64,000 bases of DNA from Jidongwangia harbinensis (GTDB lineage Bacteria > Actinomycetota > Actinomycetes > Mycobacteriales > Micromonosporaceae): assembly GCF_020216025.1 (NCBI RefSeq), contig NZ_JAIWNC010000032.1, forward strand, positions 62,001 through 126,000, read 5' to 3'. Position 1 is the first letter of the stretch. Each line of letters opens with the position of its first letter. Shown piece after piece: positions 8,387 to 16,806 of this stretch. The notes below the pieces were generated by a model that searched no databases, had not been told where the DNA came from, and saw only the letters and a list, made by a program, of their open reading frames with translations. Both the position numbers and the translations under genes were made by a program.

Positions 8387-8417
8387 TGACCGGTGTGTCC
8401 GGCCCCGAAGGAGCAGC

Positions 8418-9575
8418 ATGTCCACTCCCGTGACGATTATCGGCGCCGGCCTCGGCGGCCTCGTGCTGGCCCGCGTCCTGCACGTTTACGGCATCCCGGC
8501 CGTGGTCTACGAGGCCGAGACGGCCCCGACCGCGCGCACCCAGGGCGGCCTGCTCGACATCCGCCCGGACAACGGCCAGCCGGCGCTGCGGGACGCCGGG
8601 CTGATCGAGGAGTTCCGCGCCCTCGTCCTGCCGGGCCGCCAGGCGAGCCGGTTCCTCGACCGGGACGGCACCGTCCTGGCCGACCAACCCGACGACGGCT
8701 CCGGCGGGCGCCCGGAGATCCTCCGCGGCGACCTGCGCCGGCTCCTGCTCGACTCGCTCCCGGCCGGCAGCGTCCGGTGGGGCCACCGGGTCAGCGGCGT
8801 GGCCGCTCTCGGCCCGGGCCGCCACGAGGTGACCTTCCAGGACGGCAGCACCGTAGTCACCGGCCTGCTGGTCGGTGCGGACGGCGCCTGGTCCCGGGTC
8901 CGGCCGCTGCTCTCCGGCGCCACCCCCGAGTACACCGGCATGTCGGCCGTGGAAACCCACCTGTTCGACAGCGACGACCGGCATCCGGCCACCGCGAAGG
9001 CGGTCGGCCCGGGCGCGATGTACGCGCTCGCACCCGGAAAGGGCCTGCTGGCCCACCGCGAGCGGGGCGGCACACTGCACACCTACGTGTTCCTCACCGA
9101 GCCACTGTCCTGGTTCGCCGCCGTCGACTTCACCGACGCCGTCGCGGCCGCCGCCCGGATCGCGCGCGAGTTCGACGGCTGGGCCCCCGACCTCACCGCG
9201 CTGATCACCCACAGCGACACCCCGCCGGTCCTGCGTCCCCTCTACACCCTTCCGGTCGGACACCGGTGGGACCGGGTGCCCGGGGTGACCCTGCTCGGCG
9301 ACGCCGCCCACCTCACGGCCCCCAACGGCGAGGGCGCCAACCTGGCCATGTACGACGGCGCCGAACTCGCCAAGGCGCTCGCCGCCCACCCCGGCGACGC
9401 CGAAACCGCGCTCGCCACATACGAACAGGCCTTGTTCCCGCGCAGCGCCGAGGCCGCCGCGGACGGCACCGAAGGCCTCGAGCTACTGTTCGGCGACGGC
9501 GCACCGTACGCCCTGCTCGGCCTGGACGGGGTAGTACCGGCGGACCGGTTGAGACCGGACGATCAGAGGTCCTGA
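8418..9575 (+). CDS. FAD-dependent aromatic/TetX-like monooxygenase
   Basis: A 385-aa class A flavin monooxygenase. It has the N-terminal dinucleotide fold GAGLGGLVLARVL (residues 9-21), the Arg-containing FAD loop ILRGDLRRLLLDSL near residue 100 and the C-terminal LLGDAAHLTAPNGEGANLAM motif near residue 293, which most resembles TetX-type enzymes. AAGGAG precedes the ATG by about 5 nt. The family hydroxylates aromatic rings or polyketides; resistance to tetracyclines cannot be claimed from sequence. The divergent TetR gene and operator suggest inducible detoxification or tailoring. Confidence 0.88.
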   Translation: MSTPVTIIGAGLGGLVLARVLHVYGIPAVVYEAETAPTARTQGGLLDIRPDNGQPALRDAGLIEEFRALVLPGRQASRFLDRDGTVLADQPDDGSGGRPEILRGDLRRLLLDSLPAGSVRWGHRVSGVAALGPGRHEVTFQDGSTVVTGLLVGADGAWSRVRPLLSGATPEYTGMSAVETHLFDSDDRHPATAKAVGPGAMYALAPGKGLLAHRERGGTLHTYVFLTEPLSWFAAVDFTDAVAAAARIAREFDGWAPDLTALITHSDTPPVLRPLYTLPVGHRWDRVPGVTLLGDAAHLTAPNGEGANLAMYDGAELAKALAAHPGDAETALATYEQALFPRSAEAAADGTEGLELLFGDGAPYALLGLDGVVPADRLRPDDQRS

Positions 9576-9582
9576 CCTGGAT

Positions 9583-9600
9583 GGCCGGAGGTCTCCGGCC
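9583..9600 (+). terminator. Hairpin after the FAD monooxygenase
   Basis: GGCCGGA-GGTC-TCCGGCC forms a 7-bp stem 8 bp beyond the monooxygenase stop. It is followed by further GC-rich inverted sequence but no T-run. Together with the promoter at 9637 it separates the monooxygenase and P450 transcripts. Confidence 0.5.
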
Positions 9601-9636
9601 GGGCCCGTCCCGGCCAGCAGGCCGGTCCGCGTCCGA

Positions 9637-9642
9637 TAGCGT
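9637..9642 (+). promoter_or_regulatory. -10 box TAGCGT of the P450 gene, leaderless layout
   Basis: TAGCGT (TANNNT) ends 6 nt before the GTG start at 9649, and no ribosome-binding site is present. A leaderless transcript is predicted. No convincing -35 hexamer was seen. Confidence 0.45.
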
Positions 9643-9648
9643 CGCGGC

Positions 9649-10860
9649 GTGCGTTCCCTTTCCCTGCTCAACGTGCTCCGCCCCGAGGTGCAGGCCGACC
9701 TCTACGGCTACTACGACCGGCTGCGCGACGCCGGACCGTGCCGGTGGGACCGTCCGCTCTCGGCCTGGGTGGTGACCGGCCACGAACTGGTCGGTCAGGC
9801 CGCCCGGGATCCGCGGCTGTCGTCGGTGCGCTACCCGGACCTGGCCGCGGTCGAGCCCGAACTGCGCCCGGTGGCGGCGGTGCTGAGCCGGCAGATGCTC
9901 TACGTCGACCCGCCGGACCACCCCCGGTTGCGCGGGCTGGTGTCCAAGGCGTTCACCGCGCGGGCCATCGAGGCGCTGCGCGCGCAGATCACCCGTACCG
10001 TCGACGGGATTCTCGACCGGGTCCTCCCGCACGGCGGGATGGAGGTGGTCGGCGACCTGGCCCATCCGCTGCCGGTCACGGTCATCTGCGACCTGCTCGG
10101 TGTGCCGGAGGCGGACCGCGAGCAGATGCGGGCCTGGTCGGCCGACGTCGCGGTGGTGGTCGGAAACCCGCGGCTGTCGGACGGGGAGCGCGATGCCGCC
10201 GTCCGCAGCATGGCCGAGATGATCGCGTACTTCGGCACGCTCTCCGGCCGGCGCACCACCGGCCCGGAGCCGGACGTCCTGGACGCGCTGCTCCGGGCCC
10301 AACACGACGGCGCCGGCCTCACCGTGGACGAGGCGCTGGCGAACACGGTGCTGCTGTTCATGGCCGGGCAGGAGACCACCACGCACTTCCTCGGCAACGC
10401 GATGCGGGCGCTGCTGGAACACCCGGACCAGGCGGCGCGGCTGCGCGCCGAGCCGGAACTGTGGACCACCGCGGTCGAGGAACTGCTGCGCTTCGACAGC
10501 CCGGTGCAGCTCATGCTGCGCCGCGCCAAGCAGGACGTCCGGCTCGGCGACGCGGAGATCCAGGCCGGGCAGGCGGTCCTGGTGGTCTGCGGCGCGGCCA
10601 ACCACGATCCCGGAGTCTTCGACACGCCGCGCACCCTGGACCTCGGCCGGACCGGACCCCGGCACGTCGCGTTCGGTCACGGCCCGCACTTCTGCCTCGG
10701 CGCCGGCCTGGCCCGCCTGGAGGGCGAGGTGGCGCTGCGGGCGATGCTGACCCGGCTGCCGGGGCTGCGGCTCAGCGACGCGGCACCGCGGTGGCAGCGC
10801 AGCCTGGACTTCCGCGGCCTGACCGAACTGCGAGTGAGGTGGGACGTCGTTCCGGGGTGA
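9649..10860 (+). CDS. Bacterial class I cytochrome P450 (CYP)
   Basis: A 403-aa soluble P450. It shows YVDPPDHPRLRGLVSKAF (C-helix region), the I-helix oxygen-activation motif MAGQETTTHF, the K-helix ExxR in EELLRF and the haem loop FGHGPHFCLGAGLAR with Cys349 as thiolate ligand. Such enzymes need a ferredoxin and reductase, neither of which is nearby. It follows the FAD monooxygenase by 73 bp on the same strand but seems to have its own promoter. The substrate is unknown. Confidence 0.95.
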   Translation: MRSLSLLNVLRPEVQADLYGYYDRLRDAGPCRWDRPLSAWVVTGHELVGQAARDPRLSSVRYPDLAAVEPELRPVAAVLSRQMLYVDPPDHPRLRGLVSKAFTARAIEALRAQITRTVDGILDRVLPHGGMEVVGDLAHPLPVTVICDLLGVPEADREQMRAWSADVAVVVGNPRLSDGERDAAVRSMAEMIAYFGTLSGRRTTGPEPDVLDALLRAQHDGAGLTVDEALANTVLLFMAGQETTTHFLGNAMRALLEHPDQAARLRAEPELWTTAVEELLRFDSPVQLMLRRAKQDVRLGDAEIQAGQAVLVVCGAANHDPGVFDTPRTLDLGRTGPRHVAFGHGPHFCLGAGLARLEGEVALRAMLTRLPGLRLSDAAPRWQRSLDFRGLTELRVRWDVVPG

Positions 10861-10928
10861 GCCGCCCCGCTCCGTGGCCGGCGCTCGCCATTGAGCCGGG
10901 CAGTGACAGGTCCGCGCCGCTCGCGCGT

Positions 10929-11240
10929 GCCGCAGTTCCGCACGGTCCGCTGGCCGCGGTCGCCGCATGCGTAGCTGGGGTGCGGTGGGTGCCGCAAGTC
11001 TGCGTGGTTGGCGGTCGCCGTTGCTGCGGGTGGAGTTGGGGTGTGGTGGGTGCCGCAAGTCTGCGTGGTTGGCGGTCGCCGTTGCTGCGGGTGGAGTTGG
11101 GGTGTGGTGGGTGCCGCAAGTCTGCGTGGTTGGCGGTCGCCGTTGCTGCGGGTGGAGTTGGGGTGTGGTGGGTGCCGCAAGTCCGCACGGTCGGCGGTCA
11201 CCGTCTGGGCGTGTGGGGTTCGGGTGCGGTGGGTGCCGGG
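10929..11240. repeat. 61-bp tandem repeat array, about five copies, non-coding
   Basis: Copies beginning GCCGCAAGTC start at 10991, 11052, 11113 and 11174, exactly 61 bp apart. The three central copies (10991-11173) are identical. The copy at 11174 and a 62-bp copy at 10929 are degenerate and share CCGCACGGTC in place of the central TGCGTGGTTG. A further partial copy begins at 11235. Because 61 is not a multiple of three, the frame rotates from copy to copy, so open frames through the array are fortuitous. No spacers alternate with the repeats. Confidence 0.9.
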
Positions 11241-11339
11241 ATTCCACACGTGAACGTGCTGGCGCGGTGCAGTTGTGGACGCGACCGACCGCAGCTCCAC
11301 GAATCGGCGACCTCATGCTGCCCGATATGCGGCTTCCTC

Positions 11340-11437
11340 CGCCGAGATCTTGGATGCCCGGGCAAATCTTGGAGCCGCAGCGCCCCCGGAGGGGCCAGTG
11401 CACGCCAAGATCTGATCTGGCCTCCAAGATCTCGCCG
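11340..11437. repeat. 98-bp imperfect palindrome, possible cruciform/bidirectional terminator
   Basis: All arms share one centre (between 11388 and 11389): CGAGATCTTGGA (11343-11354) pairs with 11423-11434, ATCTTGG (11366-11372) with 11405-11411, and GCCCC (11382-11386) with 11391-11395. Weaker similarity extends to about 11325 and 11452. It lies between the convergent P450 and amylase genes. It could end both transcripts, or be a member of a dispersed palindromic repeat family. Confidence 0.75.
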
Positions 11438-11464
11438 CGCCAAAGCGCCATACCGGACAAAGTC

Positions 11465-11538
11465 GGGTGCTGGGCGTGGGCGGGTGCTGGGCGTGGGCGG
11501 GTGCTGGGCGTGGGCGGGTGCTGGGCGTGGGCGGGTGC
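11465..11538. repeat. 17-bp tandem repeat, four copies
   Basis: GGGTGCTGGGCGTGGGC repeats with period 17 from 11465, with copies beginning at 11482, 11499 and 11516 and a truncated fifth at 11533. It is G-rich on the plus strand and lies just downstream of the amylase stop. No gene function is apparent. Confidence 0.85.
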
Positions 11539-11605
11539 CTGGACGAAGGTTGGGTTCGGGACAAGGTGGGTCAGCGAAGCACCGGATCGTGGTGTGGGCC
11601 GGCGC

Positions 11606-14368
11606 TCAGCCGGCCGGCGGTGGGCTGGTGTGGATGGTGGGGTCGCCCTGCCGGAGCCAGATCTGCGGATTGTCGATCGGGACGAACGCCCGGTCGCCGC
11701 CCGGTTCCCGGCTGGTCGGCACGGTGTCGCCGTTCGGCAGGTGCATGATGAAGTTGACCGGGGCGGTGTCGTCGGCGAGCGGGATGTCGTACTCGGCCCA
11801 GCCGTCCTCGATTCTGGTCGGCGGCCACGGCCGGTCCCAGGCCACCTGCGCCAGCGCCGCCGGATCGATGCCGTCGCCCCACAGGTGCAGGCCCCAGCCG
11901 GGGTAGTCGCCGGCCGGGCGGTGGTAGTGCACGGTGGCCACGGCGAGCGGGGGACCGGCGTACCGGACCGTGCGCACCGCACTGGTGGCGCGGGTGCCGT
12001 CCGGCTCGGTGAGGACGGCCCGGTAGCGCACCCGGGTGCCGGCCGCGAGCGCCAGCGGCGCCAGGTCGTCGAAGACCGTGTACGCCGGCGAGGAACTGTC
12101 CCGGCCGATCGTGGTCCACGCGCCGTCGGCGACGCTGCGCTCGAAGCGGACCACGTGGCCCGCGCGTTCCGGGTCGGCGACCGCGCGTACCTCGACGGTG
12201 CCGCGGACGTTGCTGTTCTCGGCGGGCGCCTCGACGGTCAGCGTCGGTGCGGGTACCCGGGTGCCCCGGCTCCGGCTGGTGGCGGTGTGCCCGGCGTTGT
12301 CCAGGACCACCGCGCGGTACCGCACCCCGGTGCCGGCGGGCAGCCCCGCGACGTCGTGGAACACCCGGTACGGCGCGGTGTCGTCGGTGCCGATCGGGGT
12401 CCATCCGCCGGCGCCGGTCCGGGCGTAGAACGTGACCTCGTAGAACGAGGAGCCGGCGACGTCCGCGGACACCTCGATGCGCCCGCCGGAGCCGGTGGCG
12501 GGAGCCGGGGCGGCGAGCGACACCGGCGGGGCGGCAGCGGCGGCGGGGATGCGGCCGGTGGCGGCGTACACCACGGTGGACAGTGGCGGCACGGTGACGG
12601 TGAGGGCGCGGTCGGCGGCCGAGGCCAGCCGGGCCGGGCCGGTGCCGTACACCCGGTCGAAGGCCCGGCCGGGCGCGAACGTCGGTATCGCGGCGGTGCG
12701 CGGCTGCTCGCTGTTGTTCAGCGCGACCAGGTACTCCCGTTGCCGGCCGCGGTCCACCCGGGAGAAGGCGTAGACGCCGGCCGCGTCGTCGGCGTACCGG
12801 TGCTGGTGGGCGCCGTCGCGCAGCGCCGGGTGCCGGCGGGTGAGCGCGGCCAGGTCGCCGATGGTGCGGTACAGCGGGTGGCCGGCTTCGAAGTTGTCCC
12901 GGCCGTGGGTGGACGCGGTGCCGAGCAGGTCGTCGTCGAGGTACTCGGGCACCTGGCTGGCGAACATCGTCTGCCGGGCGTCCTGGTCGCCGCCGGGACC
13001 GGTGAAGCCTTGCTCGTCGCCGTAGTAGACGACCGGGTTGCCCCGGGACAGGTACATCAGTTCGTGCGCCAGCCGGTCCCGGGCGAGCCATTCGGCGTCG
13101 CCGGCACCGGGGTTGTCGGCCTGTACGAAGCCGCCGATCCGGCCCATGTCGTGGTTGCCGAGGAACGTCGGCAGTTGGTATACGTTCGAGTCGGCGTCGG
13201 TGTACCAGTCGTCGTCGACGAAGAACCGGCCCAGTTCGCCGGCCGGTCGCCCGCGCGAGGCGAAGTTCCGGGCCGCCTCCTGGAACGGGAAGTCGAGCAC
13301 CGCCTGCATCCGGTCCCGGGTGGTGAACTGCGAGGTGAAGCTGCGGCTGGTGTCGAAGACCTCGCCGAACATGAAGAACTCGGACTTGCCGTGCTGCCGG
13401 GCGAAGCGCAGCACCTCGGGGCCGAACCGCTGCCAGAACTCGTCGTTGACGTGTTTCATGGTGTCGATCCGGAAGCCGTCGATGCCGAAGTCGGCGATCC
13501 ATCGCTGGTAGACGTCGGTCATCCCGCGCACCACCCGGGGGTGCTCGGTGAACAGGTCGTCGAGCCCGAAGAAGTCGCCGTACAGCGAGTTCTCGCCGGT
13601 GAACGTCGTGTCGCCGCGGTTGTGGTAGAGCGTCACGTCGTTCAGCCAGGCCGGCACCTTCACGTCCCGCTCGGCCGGGTCGAGGACCGGGGTGTACGGA
13701 AAGGACACCGCCGGGCTCAGCGGCGGGAAGCTCGGCCGGCCGGCGTGGTCGCGGTCGTCGAACGGCCGGCCCGCGGCGGTGCGGTACGGCACGGAGTCCT
13801 TCGACACGTACGGCTGCCGGGCGCCCTCGGCGTACCCGATGACGTCCGCGGTGTGGTTGGTGATGATGTCGAAGTAGACCTTCATGCCCCGGTCGTGCGC
13901 CGCGTCGACCAGGGCCCGCAGGTCGGCGTTGGTACCCAGGTGGGGGTCGATCTGGGTGAAGTCGGTGATCCAGTAGCCGTGGTAGCCGGCCGACGGGCCG
14001 TCCTCGAGCTGCACCGCCTTGTTCTTGAAGCTGGGCGTCAGCCAGATCGACGTGGTGCCGAGCCCGCGGATGTAGTCGATCCGCCGGAGCAGCCCGTCGA
14101 GGTCACCACCCTGGTAGAAGCCCTTGCGCGCCGGGTCGAAACCGGACACCAGCGGGTCGTCGCCGAGGCCGCCCCGGTCGTTGCCGGGGTCGCCGTTGGC
14201 GAAGCGGTCGGCCATCACGAAGTAGAAGTTCTCGTCGGTGACCGGCGCCCGCAGCGAGTGCCGGCCGGGCAGGTCGCCGGGCCGGCCGGGCCCGGCGCCG
14301 GCGGGCGAGACCCACCCGCAGGCGAGCACCATGGACAACAGAACCGCACCGACCCGACGGATGTGCAT
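11606..14368 (-). CDS. Secreted alpha-amylase/pullulanase-type GH13 glycoside hydrolase
   Basis: A 920-aa exported enzyme with a signal peptide (VGAVLLSMVLACGWVSPAGA). The GH13 barrel shows NHTADVIGYAEG, nucleophile Asp302 in FRIDTMKH, acid/base Glu336 in FGEVFD and Asp407 in LGNHD. Two Ig/fibronectin-like repeats follow (SFYEVTFYARTGAGGWTPIG and VVRFERSVADGAWTTIG). A C-terminal pullulanase-associated domain begins VHYHRPAGDYPGWGLHLWG. It should cleave alpha-1,4 or alpha-1,6 glucans outside the cell. The gene stands alone, with the repeat block downstream of it. Confidence 0.93.
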   Translation of the reverse strand: MHIRRVGAVLLSMVLACGWVSPAGAGPGRPGDLPGRHSLRAPVTDENFYFVMADRFANGDPGNDRGGLGDDPLVSGFDPARKGFYQGGDLDGLLRRIDYIRGLGTTSIWLTPSFKNKAVQLEDGPSAGYHGYWITDFTQIDPHLGTNADLRALVDAAHDRGMKVYFDIITNHTADVIGYAEGARQPYVSKDSVPYRTAAGRPFDDRDHAGRPSFPPLSPAVSFPYTPVLDPAERDVKVPAWLNDVTLYHNRGDTTFTGENSLYGDFFGLDDLFTEHPRVVRGMTDVYQRWIADFGIDGFRIDTMKHVNDEFWQRFGPEVLRFARQHGKSEFFMFGEVFDTSRSFTSQFTTRDRMQAVLDFPFQEAARNFASRGRPAGELGRFFVDDDWYTDADSNVYQLPTFLGNHDMGRIGGFVQADNPGAGDAEWLARDRLAHELMYLSRGNPVVYYGDEQGFTGPGGDQDARQTMFASQVPEYLDDDLLGTASTHGRDNFEAGHPLYRTIGDLAALTRRHPALRDGAHQHRYADDAAGVYAFSRVDRGRQREYLVALNNSEQPRTAAIPTFAPGRAFDRVYGTGPARLASAADRALTVTVPPLSTVVYAATGRIPAAAAAPPVSLAAPAPATGSGGRIEVSADVAGSSFYEVTFYARTGAGGWTPIGTDDTAPYRVFHDVAGLPAGTGVRYRAVVLDNAGHTATSRSRGTRVPAPTLTVEAPAENSNVRGTVEVRAVADPERAGHVVRFERSVADGAWTTIGRDSSSPAYTVFDDLAPLALAAGTRVRYRAVLTEPDGTRATSAVRTVRYAGPPLAVATVHYHRPAGDYPGWGLHLWGDGIDPAALAQVAWDRPWPPTRIEDGWAEYDIPLADDTAPVNFIMHLPNGDTVPTSREPGGDRAFVPIDNPQIWLRQGDPTIHTSPPPAG

Positions 14369-14412
14369 CGCCCCTCCCGGAACACGCCGGCCCTGACGTT
14401 ACCCCGCCACGG

Positions 14413-16701
14413 TCAACTGGCCGGCCGTTCTCCGGTGCCGAGTTCGTGGCGGAGCCGGTCGAGCCGGCCGCGTACGTCGTCGACCGGCTGGCCGAGGCGT
14501 TCGTTGATGTCGACGCACTCCTGCCAGGCCGCCCGGGCCTCCTCGATCCGGCCCGCCGCGTACAGCGTGTCGCCGAGATGGTCCAGGATGACGCCGGCCT
14601 GGACCGGGTCGCCGAGCAGCCGGAACAGTTCGAGGCTGCGGCGGAAGTAGTCCAGGGCCTGGTCCACCTCGCCCAGGTGGTGGTGCGCCAGTCCGAGGCT
14701 GTCGCTGGTGTGTGCCTGCCCGTTGCGGTTGCCGAGCAGCTGGAAGAGGGCCAGCGCGGTGCGGCACGAGGTGATCGCCCGCCGGTACGCCCGGAGGTGG
14801 ATCTGCAGCCAGCCGATGCCGTTCAGCGCGCTCGCCTCGCCGGAACGGTTGTCGATCCGGCGGTAGAGGTCGAGCGCCTGCCGGTCGTGCCAGAGCGCCT
14901 CCTGGTACCGCTGCTCCTCGCAGAGCGCCCAGGACAGCGACCGGTGCGCGGTGGCCATGCCGTCGACGTCGTCCAGTTCGGTGCACAGCTGCAGGCCGAG
15001 ACGCAGGTGCCGGTAGCCCTCCTCGCGGAGGCCGAGGTGGACGTACGCGCTGCCGACGGCCCGGTGGGCGAAGGCTCGCGCCGCGCGGTCGCCGAGCCGT
15101 CCCGCCGCCTCCAGCGCGATGCCCAGCACGGTGACCATGTCGGACCAGCGGGCGTTGCGGTCCAGATGGCGTCGCAGGGTCGCGGACAGCGCGACGGCGT
15201 AGGGGTCGTAGCCGGCCCGGGCCGCGGCCTCGGTGACGGCGATCAGCACCCGCTCCTCGTCCCCCAGCCAGGCCACCGCCTGCGCCTCGTCCTCCAGCGT
15301 CTCGCGCAGGGTCTCCCCGGCCGGGGTGGGCATGGCGAGACCGGAGTCCCGGTACTCCAGCAGCCGCGTCGCCGCGACCGCGTTCGCCAGGTAGTAGTCG
15401 AGCAGGCGGCGGACCGCCGGCTGCCGCTCCGTCTCCGGATGCCCGGCGTCCGCCAGCTCCGTCGCGTACGCCCGGAGCACGTCGTGCATCACGTACCGGC
15501 CGGGCCGGTGCTCGGCGAGCAGATTGGACTCGACCAGCTCGGTGATCGCCCGCCGGGCGGACCGCAACGAGACCTGCGCCAGGCTGCTCGCCGCGGCCGC
15601 GGTGATGTCCGGCCCCGGATGCAGGCCGAGCCGGCGGAACACGGCGGCCGTCACCTCGGACAGCGAACGATACGACCAGGACAGCACGGCCCGTACGTCG
15701 GTGGCCGGGTCCCGGCCGCTGAGCGGATCGAGATCGGTCTCGTCGCCGGCGCCGCGCAGTTCCCGGGCGAGGTGGGCGAGCGGGACGACCGGGTTGAGCA
15801 CGGCCCGCGCCGCCACGATCACGAGCGCCAGCGGCAGCGACGCGCACCGGGCGAGGATCTCGTTGACCGCGGCCGGGTCGTCGGCGAGCCGGTGCGTGCC
15901 CAGCCGGTGCCCCAGCACCCGGGCCGCCTCCGCGGTGCTGAGCAGGTCCAGCCTCAGCGGGTACGCGCCCTCCGCGGCGACCAGCCCGGACAGTTGGTTC
16001 CGGCTGGTCACCACGACCATGCTGGTGGACGATCCGGGCAGCAGCGGGCGCACCTGCTCGGCGTCGGCGGCGTTGTCCAGCACGATCAGCACCCGGCGGT
16101 CGGCCAGCAGGCTCCGGTACGCGCCGAGCTGGGCCTCCAGCCCGGCCGGCATCCGGCGCGCCGGCATGTCGAACGCCTCCAGGAAGCCGCGCAACGCCTC
16201 GGCCGGCTTCACCGGTGGACCGGCCGGATCGAAGCCGCGCAGGTTCACGTACAGCTGGCCGTCCGGGAAGCGGTCCCGGACCCGGTGTGCCCAGTGCACC
16301 GCGAGCGCGGTCTTCCCGACCCCGGCGGTGCCGGAGATGACGGTGATCGGCACGCCGCTCGCGCCGGCGGTCACCTCGAGGCGCGCGTCGAGCGCGTCGA
16401 TCTCCCGGTCCCGGCCGACGAATCCGGCCGGGCCGGCCGGCAGCTGTGCCGGCGTCGGTCCCGGTGCGGCCGGGGCGTCCGGCCGGGCCGGGGCGGACGC
16501 GGTCCGCAGGAACGTCTCCCGGTCGGTGCCGGTCAGCTCCAGCGCGTCCGCCAGCAGCCGCAGGGTGAGCGGTCGCGGCGCCGCGACCTGACCGCCCTCC
16601 CACTTGCCCACGCTGCGCAGGCTCACTCCGGCACGTTCGGCCAGCTCCTCCTGGGTCATGGACAGGCGCCGTCGGTGCGCACGCACCAGGTCACCGAACA
16701 C
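14413..16701 (-). CDS. HTH/NB-ARC/TPR (STAND-class) transcriptional regulator
   Basis: GTG at 16701 is preferred because GGAGGA (16713-16708) lies 6 nt upstream; it gives 762 aa. Order: XRE-type HTH (LSMTQEELAERAGVSLRSVG, residues 13-32), NB-ARC ATPase with Walker A ISGTAGVGKTALA and Walker B VLIVLDNAADAEQV, winged-helix region, then tetratricopeptide repeats (HRAVGSAYVHLGLREEGYRH, LGLAHHHLGEVDQALDYFRR). These proteins are ATP-dependent switches often found near secondary-metabolite or development genes. No target is evident; its neighbours, the amylase and a gene of unknown function, are possible candidates. Confidence 0.9.
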   Translation of the reverse strand: MFGDLVRAHRRRLSMTQEELAERAGVSLRSVGKWEGGQVAAPRPLTLRLLADALELTGTDRETFLRTASAPARPDAPAAPGPTPAQLPAGPAGFVGRDREIDALDARLEVTAGASGVPITVISGTAGVGKTALAVHWAHRVRDRFPDGQLYVNLRGFDPAGPPVKPAEALRGFLEAFDMPARRMPAGLEAQLGAYRSLLADRRVLIVLDNAADAEQVRPLLPGSSTSMVVVTSRNQLSGLVAAEGAYPLRLDLLSTAEAARVLGHRLGTHRLADDPAAVNEILARCASLPLALVIVAARAVLNPVVPLAHLARELRGAGDETDLDPLSGRDPATDVRAVLSWSYRSLSEVTAAVFRRLGLHPGPDITAAAASSLAQVSLRSARRAITELVESNLLAEHRPGRYVMHDVLRAYATELADAGHPETERQPAVRRLLDYYLANAVAATRLLEYRDSGLAMPTPAGETLRETLEDEAQAVAWLGDEERVLIAVTEAAARAGYDPYAVALSATLRRHLDRNARWSDMVTVLGIALEAAGRLGDRAARAFAHRAVGSAYVHLGLREEGYRHLRLGLQLCTELDDVDGMATAHRSLSWALCEEQRYQEALWHDRQALDLYRRIDNRSGEASALNGIGWLQIHLRAYRRAITSCRTALALFQLLGNRNGQAHTSDSLGLAHHHLGEVDQALDYFRRSLELFRLLGDPVQAGVILDHLGDTLYAAGRIEEARAAWQECVDINERLGQPVDDVRGRLDRLRHELGTGERPAS

Positions 16702-16806
16702 AGACGCTCCTCCATCGGCCACCGTCAAATCCGGGCAATCCTGCCAGGTACCGCAGGGCCGGTGAAAGCGCATTCAGTACGCCAAAGTGCCGACCGCCGT
16801 CGCACG

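Noticed and set aside
8418..9575. Assignment of the FAD monooxygenase as a tetracycline-resistance tetX gene
   Set aside because: Only family-level motifs match; resistance activity cannot be inferred from them.
10929..11240. CRISPR array
   Set aside because: Repeats follow each other directly with no spacers, and no cas genes are nearby.
10967..14650. Very long plus-strand open frame (over 1200 codons)
   Set aside because: It runs through the 61-bp array, whose period breaks any frame constraint, and then antisense to the GH13 gene, whose motifs are unmistakable on the minus strand.
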